From the NCBI GenBank assembly GCA_031381685.1, contig JANMYF010000352.1, positions 1 to 18,238 on the forward strand: 18,238 bases of DNA, written 5' to 3'. The first letter of the stretch is position 1; each line of letters opens with the position of its first letter. The DNA is from JANLQX01 sp031381685. GTDB taxonomy: Bacteria > Actinomycetota > Acidimicrobiia > Acidimicrobiales > JANYDT01. The notes below the pieces were generated by a model that saw nothing but the letters and a program-made list of their open reading frames with translations, was not told the origin of the DNA and did not search any database. Shown one piece after another: positions 14,548-18,238 of this stretch. Both the position numbers and the translations under genes were made by a program.

Positions 14548-15075
14548 AACGAAGACCGACTCGCGGTAGAAGCGCAGCTCGGCGATGCTCTCGCGGATGT
14601 CGTCGAGCGCCCGATGGCCTCCGCCCTTGCGGGGAACTTTTTTGTAGGTCTCCGGATACCAGCGCCGGGCAAGTTCCTTCACACTGGACACATCGACGCT
14701 GCGGTAGTGCAGGTACTCGTCGACGGTGGGCATGAACTGGGCCAGGAATCGTCGATCGGTGCCGATCGAGTTCCCGCACAGCGGCACGGACTTGGGCTCG
14801 GGGATGTGGAGCCGGAGAAAGTCCAGCGTCTGGCTGGCGGCATCGTCAAGGGTGATGTTCGATGCGGTGATGGCATCGAGAAGGCCACTGCGGGTGTGCA
14901 TCTGGACAACGACCTCGTCCATTTGGGCGAGAGCGTCGGCACCGACATGAATCACGAGATCGGGTCCCTCGGCCACGATCTCGAGGTCGTCATCGGTGAG
15001 CAGCGTGGCGATCTCCACGATCACGTGTCGGCCGGGTTCGAGGCCGGTCATTTCCAGGTCCATCCAGGCAAGCAC
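14536..15075 (-). CDS. orn: Oligoribonuclease (DEDDh 3'-5' exonuclease)
   Basis: Orn degrades 2-5 nt RNA fragments, including pGpG made from c-di-GMP, to mononucleotides in the cytosol. The 179-residue length fits. All DEDDh residues are visible: Asp6 and Glu8 in WMDLEMTGL, Asp107 in GNSIGTDRRFL, His154 and Asp159 in HRALDDIRESI. The RSVDVSSVKELARRWYP segment is characteristic of Orn. The GTG at 15075 is supported by AAGGTGG 4-7 nt upstream; the protein then begins MLAWMDLEM, as Orn does. It lies 50 bp after the GGDEF-EAL gene on the same strand, suggesting co-transcription and a shared role in c-di-GMP turnover. Confidence 0.96.
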   Translation of the reverse strand: MLAWMDLEMTGLEPGRHVIVEIATLLTDDDLEIVAEGPDLVIHVGADALAQMDEVVVQMHTRSGLLDAITASNITLDDAASQTLDFLRLHIPEPKSVPLCGNSIGTDRRFLAQFMPTVDEYLHYRSVDVSSVKELARRWYPETYKKVPRKGGGHRALDDIRESIAELRFYRESVFVPRT

Positions 15076-15125
15076 GGCGCCACCTTAGGTGTCCGGCGGT
15101 CGTCGTCGGCGGCGAACCGGGATGA

Positions 15126-17285
15126 TCAATGTTCGTGTGGTGGCGAGTCCTTCGGGCGAACAGCGTCGTTGACGAGCTGCGCTTGCAGGTGTTCGATCGT
15201 GAGTGGCCCGGCGAAGAGGTAGCCCTGGACGTGCCGGCAGCCCAACTCGACGAGCGCATCGAACTGGGCGACCTGCTCGACCCCCTCGGCGGTTGCCTCG
15301 AGCCCGAGTGAGTGCGCGAGGTTGATGATCGCCCGGACGATCTCGTGTCCCCCTGCGTCATTGGTGAGTTCCGCGACGAAGGTGCGGTCCACCTTGAGAG
15401 AGTCGACCGGGAAGCGGGAGAGGTAGTTCAGCGAGGCGTAACCGGTTCCGAAGTCGTCGACGGCGAGCGATACACCGAGCTGCTTGAGCGCAGCGAGTGT
15501 GGTCACGGTTGCATCGGCGTCGTGCATGAGCACCGTCTCGGTGATTTCGAGGACCAGTCGTTCAGCGGCGAAGTCCTCTTCCCGGAGCACCGCATCGATG
15601 CGCGACGCAAGCTCAGGATCTTGGATCTGGCGTCCGGAAAGGTTCACGTTCAGCCTGATGTCGAAGCCACCGATGTCGCGGCATGCTTGGCGAAGTACCC
15701 AGTCCCCGATCTGGGAGATCAGGCCGGACTCTTCGGCGATCGGGATGAACACCTCGGGTCCGAGACGGCCGCGTGTCGGATGGTCCCAGCGGACGAGAGC
15801 TTCCACGGCGCTGGTCCGCCGAGAGCCGGTCGCAAGAATGGGCTGGTAGAGCAGGGCCAGTTCCTCGTTCGCCACGGCGAGGCGTAGGTCCATCTCGAGC
15901 GACAGGCGCTCAGTCGCATCTCGCTGCATCTCCGGGATGTAATGCGCGACCCGGTCACGGCCCATCGCCTTGGCCCGGTACATCGCCGCGTCGGCGTGAC
16001 GGAGCAGCGACTCGGCCGTTGCCCCCGGGGTGTAGCGGGCGATGCCGATGCTGGCGGTACACGTGTAGCTCTGTCCGTCGCCGATGCTGAACGGCTCGGC
16101 CATCGTGGCGGCGATGCGCGTGGAGAAGGCAAGGCATTCGGCATCGGAAGAGATGTCGCCGAGGATGGCGACGAATTCGTCGCCACCGAAGCGGCCGACC
16201 ACGTCGCCGGGCCGGATGGTGGCTCGCAAGCGATCGGCGATGGCGATCAGCAGTCGGTCCCCGGTCTCGTGGCCGATGCTGTCGTTGAGGAATTTGAACT
16301 GATCGAGGTCGATGAACAGGACGGCAATCGAGGATCCCGTTCGCTCGCACTTGCTGATGGTGTCGCAGAGGTGGTCGTTGATGACGATGCGGTTGGGCAG
16401 CCCGGTGAGTGGATCGTGATGGGCCTGGTGCGAGAGGCGGGCTTCGAGGGCGCGGTGCTCGGTGATGTCTTCGAGTGTTCCGACCCACCCGGTCACCTTG
16501 CCGGCGTCGTCGTCGAGAGCCCTCCATCGGGCAATGGCAACGCGCTGGCTGCCGTCGACGCTGTTGACGGTGATCTCCCTTGAGCCGCGGCGGTTCCTGG
16601 TCTTCCGGATGCCGGCGAGCATGGCCCGGTCTTCGTCGGACACGACGCGCAGGTAGCCGAGGCCGAGGGCGGCGGCAATCGGCTGGCCGCTCAGAACCGT
16701 CCAGTGGTTGTTCATGAACTGGCACCGCCCTCGGCCGTCCATGCGGAAGATGGTGACGGGCGCCGCGGTCGCGAGCAGACGGAACTCCACCTCCGTTCGA
16801 CGACGTTGCTCCTCGAGGCGACGACGGTCGGTCACGTTGCGGCCGGTGAGGATGATCACGCCGTGCGTCGCCAGCAGGTTCTTCGGCATGATTTCGAACG
16901 GCAGCGAGGTGCCGTCAGCGCGTAGGACCCGGACGTCGATCACTTCGTGCTGACCGGCTTGGCCGAGCGCGTTGGAGAGGATCTCGCCTGCCCGGTCGAC
17001 GTCGTCCGGGTGCACGAACTCGATGATGTTGCGGCCGAGGCTCGCCGGGACGTCATAGCCGAGAATCGTGTACGCCGACGAGGTCGCACCGAGAAGGGTG
17101 CCGTCGATGTCGATCACGAGCACAATGTCGCGTCTGTTGCCGGCGAGTTCGATGAACGTGTTGAGGGCAGCGCGCACAGCGGGATTGTCCACCGGGGAGG
17201 GGTGCGCCTGAAGTGCGGCTGGGGCAGCCAGGGTCGGTCCTATGCTCGTCGCTGTGGAGCGGCCGTCGATGAAGACCGTCGGCAC
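15126..17285 (-). CDS. PAS-PAS-GGDEF-EAL protein (c-di-GMP cyclase/phosphodiesterase)
   Basis: A cytosolic signalling protein that may both make and degrade cyclic di-GMP. From GTG 17285 it has 719 aa; GTGs at 17318, 17312, 17192 and 17177 and an ATG at 17387 are alternatives, and none has a well-spaced Shine-Dalgarno. Domains: PAS about 54-152, PAS about 168-278, GGDEF about 286-451, EAL about 461-706. The cyclase motif is an intact GGDEF (367-371) and is preceded by RPGD (358-361), the inhibitory I-site RxxD five residues upstream. The EAL domain keeps EALVRW (Glu495), NVNLSGRQ, LEITET, DDFGTGYASLNYL, LKVDRTF, TAEGVE and QGYLF, so it also looks catalytic. No membrane helix or receiver domain is present. 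The start overlaps the dut start on the other strand. Confidence 0.94.
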   Translation of the reverse strand: MPTVFIDGRSTATSIGPTLAAPAALQAHPSPVDNPAVRAALNTFIELAGNRRDIVLVIDIDGTLLGATSSAYTILGYDVPASLGRNIIEFVHPDDVDRAGEILSNALGQAGQHEVIDVRVLRADGTSLPFEIMPKNLLATHGVIILTGRNVTDRRRLEEQRRRTEVEFRLLATAAPVTIFRMDGRGRCQFMNNHWTVLSGQPIAAALGLGYLRVVSDEDRAMLAGIRKTRNRRGSREITVNSVDGSQRVAIARWRALDDDAGKVTGWVGTLEDITEHRALEARLSHQAHHDPLTGLPNRIVINDHLCDTISKCERTGSSIAVLFIDLDQFKFLNDSIGHETGDRLLIAIADRLRATIRPGDVVGRFGGDEFVAILGDISSDAECLAFSTRIAATMAEPFSIGDGQSYTCTASIGIARYTPGATAESLLRHADAAMYRAKAMGRDRVAHYIPEMQRDATERLSLEMDLRLAVANEELALLYQPILATGSRRTSAVEALVRWDHPTRGRLGPEVFIPIAEESGLISQIGDWVLRQACRDIGGFDIRLNVNLSGRQIQDPELASRIDAVLREEDFAAERLVLEITETVLMHDADATVTTLAALKQLGVSLAVDDFGTGYASLNYLSRFPVDSLKVDRTFVAELTNDAGGHEIVRAIINLAHSLGLEATAEGVEQVAQFDALVELGCRHVQGYLFAGPLTIEHLQAQLVNDAVRPKDSPPHEH

Positions 17286-17760
17286 GGCCGAAGATCTCGA
17301 GCCGGATCTCACGCTCACAATTCGGATTCTACGCCTCGATCCGGATTTGTCCCCACCCGAAACGGCTTTGCCCGGTGACGCCGGCATGGACCTCCGGGCG
17401 CGGGAGGCCTGCGTGCTCGCTCCGGGAGGTGGACGAGCTGTCGTCCCGGTCGGGTTCGCCCTGGCCCTGCCCGTCGGATTTGCCGCCTTCGTGCTCCCTC
17501 GGAGCGGACTCGCGTCCCGTCATGGAGTGACCGTGGTGAACGCGCCCGGTCTGATCGACAGCGGGTACCGGGGGGAGATCATGGTTCCGATGCTCAACAC
17601 CGATCCGACGGAGCCCTTCGCCATCGAACGCGGCGATCGGATCGCCCAACTCGTCATCATGCGGGTGCCGGTGGTCCAATGGGAAGAGGTTGACGACGCC
17701 GCGGCCCTCGGTGACTCCGATCGTGGCGCAGGCGGCTTCGGGCACAGCGGTCGGTCATGA
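17269..17760 (+). CDS. dut: Deoxyuridine 5'-triphosphate nucleotidohydrolase (dUTPase)
   Basis: A trimeric dUTPase converting dUTP to dUMP and pyrophosphate, which keeps uracil out of DNA. All five motifs are present in the 163-residue protein: 1 DAGMDLRA (37-44), 2 PRSGLASRHG (77-86), 3 VVNAPGLIDSGYRGEI (catalytic Asp97 and Tyr100), 4 RGDRIAQLVI (121-130) and 5 RGAGGFGHSGR (152-162). The ATG at 17269 follows GGAG (17256-17259) at 9 nt; an upstream in-frame ATG at 17242 lacks such a site and overlaps a TATGCT (17241-17246) that could be the -10 element. The stop overlaps the next gene's start (ATGA), implying translational coupling. It is divergent from the GGDEF-EAL gene. Confidence 0.95.
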   Translation: MKTVGTAEDLEPDLTLTIRILRLDPDLSPPETALPGDAGMDLRAREACVLAPGGGRAVVPVGFALALPVGFAAFVLPRSGLASRHGVTVVNAPGLIDSGYRGEIMVPMLNTDPTEPFAIERGDRIAQLVIMRVPVVQWEEVDDAAALGDSDRGAGGFGHSGRS

Positions 17761-18238
17761 GCGGAGCCACCCAGACCGATCCGTTCGCCTTCGTCGACGT
17801 GGCCCGACTTCGACGCGCACGATCGTCGAAGTGGTCGTATTTCGACGCCGACGTGCTCCCGGCGTGGGTGGCCGACATGGACTTCGAACCGCCGCCGGCG
17901 GTGATGGTCGGTTTGCAGCGTTGGCTGGATGACGGATTCCTGGGTTACCCGGGTTGGCGCTACCACGAGCACCTGCATGGGGTTGCATCGCGATATCTTG
18001 CCCGTCGTTTCGGGATGCTCGATGATCCCGACCGGTTTGCGTTGCAGACCGATGTGGTGCAGGGCATGCACGCAGCGATGCGGGTGTGGTCCGAGCCCGG
18101 AGATCCGATCCTCGTGCTCACGCCGATCTACCCGCCCTTCTTCACCGTGATCCGTGAGCAGGGTCGTCGAGTGTTGGAGCATCGGATGACGGTCGTCGAC
18201 GGTGAATACCGCTTCGATGTCGAGGCACTCCGCGCACT
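17757..18238 (+). CDS. MalY/PatB-type PLP-dependent aminotransferase / C-S lyase (3' truncated by window)
   Basis: The first 160 residues of a fold-type I PLP enzyme, running off the window edge without a stop. The start SSKWSYFDADVLPAWVADMDFEPP matches the family pattern K-W-x-[Y/F]-x3-VLPxWVADMDF of MalY/PatB cystathionine beta-lyases. GFLGYPGW and the segments QTDVVQGM and LTPIYPPFF (PLP-site regions) also fit. The PLP-binding lysine lies beyond the window. Members cleave cystathionine or cysteine conjugates or act as aminotransferases; I cannot choose between these. The ATG overlaps the dut stop by four bases, so it is probably made from the same mRNA. Confidence 0.88.
   Translation, partial: MSGATQTDPFAFVDVARLRRARSSKWSYFDADVLPAWVADMDFEPPPAVMVGLQRWLDDGFLGYPGWRYHEHLHGVASRYLARRFGMLDDPDRFALQTDVVQGMHAAMRVWSEPGDPILVLTPIYPPFFTVIREQGRRVLEHRMTVVDGEYRFDVEALRA

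Overview
The window is high-GC DNA with tightly packed genes, frequent GTG starts and many 1-4 nt stop/start overlaps. It encodes a Gram-positive-type SufBCD system, a RipA-like NlpC/P60 peptidase and secreted proteins with Thr/Pro/Ala-rich linkers. This points to an actinobacterium; the style resembles Acidimicrobiia (Ilumatobacter-like), but that placement is inference. There are 14 protein-coding genes, the last cut by the window edge. I saw no rRNA, tRNA, CRISPR array, transposase or phage gene.

Layout. (1) 25-6376 holds an iron-sulfur assembly locus. sufB lies first, then 2.65 kb of opposite-strand DNA, then a tightly coupled sufD-Rieske ferredoxin-sufC operon. The interrupting DNA carries a secreted M15-like peptidase and an uncharacterised 537-residue single-pass membrane protein rich in Trp-Asp motifs. 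Between those two genes sits a near-ideal CRP/GlxR-type palindrome. (2) 6416-9681 (minus strand) carries a quinone-oxidoreductase-like reductase, a CDP-alcohol phosphatidyltransferase-like membrane protein and a secreted L,D-transpeptidase. (3) 9766-12062 (minus) carries a thioredoxin-fold protein without a CxxC motif and a long NlpC/P60 hydrolase. A DUF2269-like membrane protein is divergent at 12231-12725. (4) 12753-17285 (minus) carries a PAS-PAS-GGDEF-EAL protein, oligoribonuclease and an SF2 helicase. (5) 17269 to the end (plus) carries dUTPase, translationally coupled to a MalY/PatB-type aminotransferase.

How the genes may work together. SufB, SufD and SufC form the Fe-S scaffold/ATPase complex, and the Rieske protein is a likely client or electron carrier embedded in the operon. 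No sufS or sufU follows sufC here. Three predicted peptidoglycan-active secreted enzymes (M15-like, YkuD and NlpC/P60) lie within about 10 kb. The GGDEF-EAL gene followed by orn could carry out consecutive steps of c-di-GMP turnover: c-di-GMP to pGpG, then pGpG to GMP.

Limits. Start codons for sufD, the M15-like protein, the helicase, the CDP-alcohol transferase and the GGDEF-EAL protein are uncertain and are discussed in each entry. All family calls come from reading motifs by eye; no database search was run.
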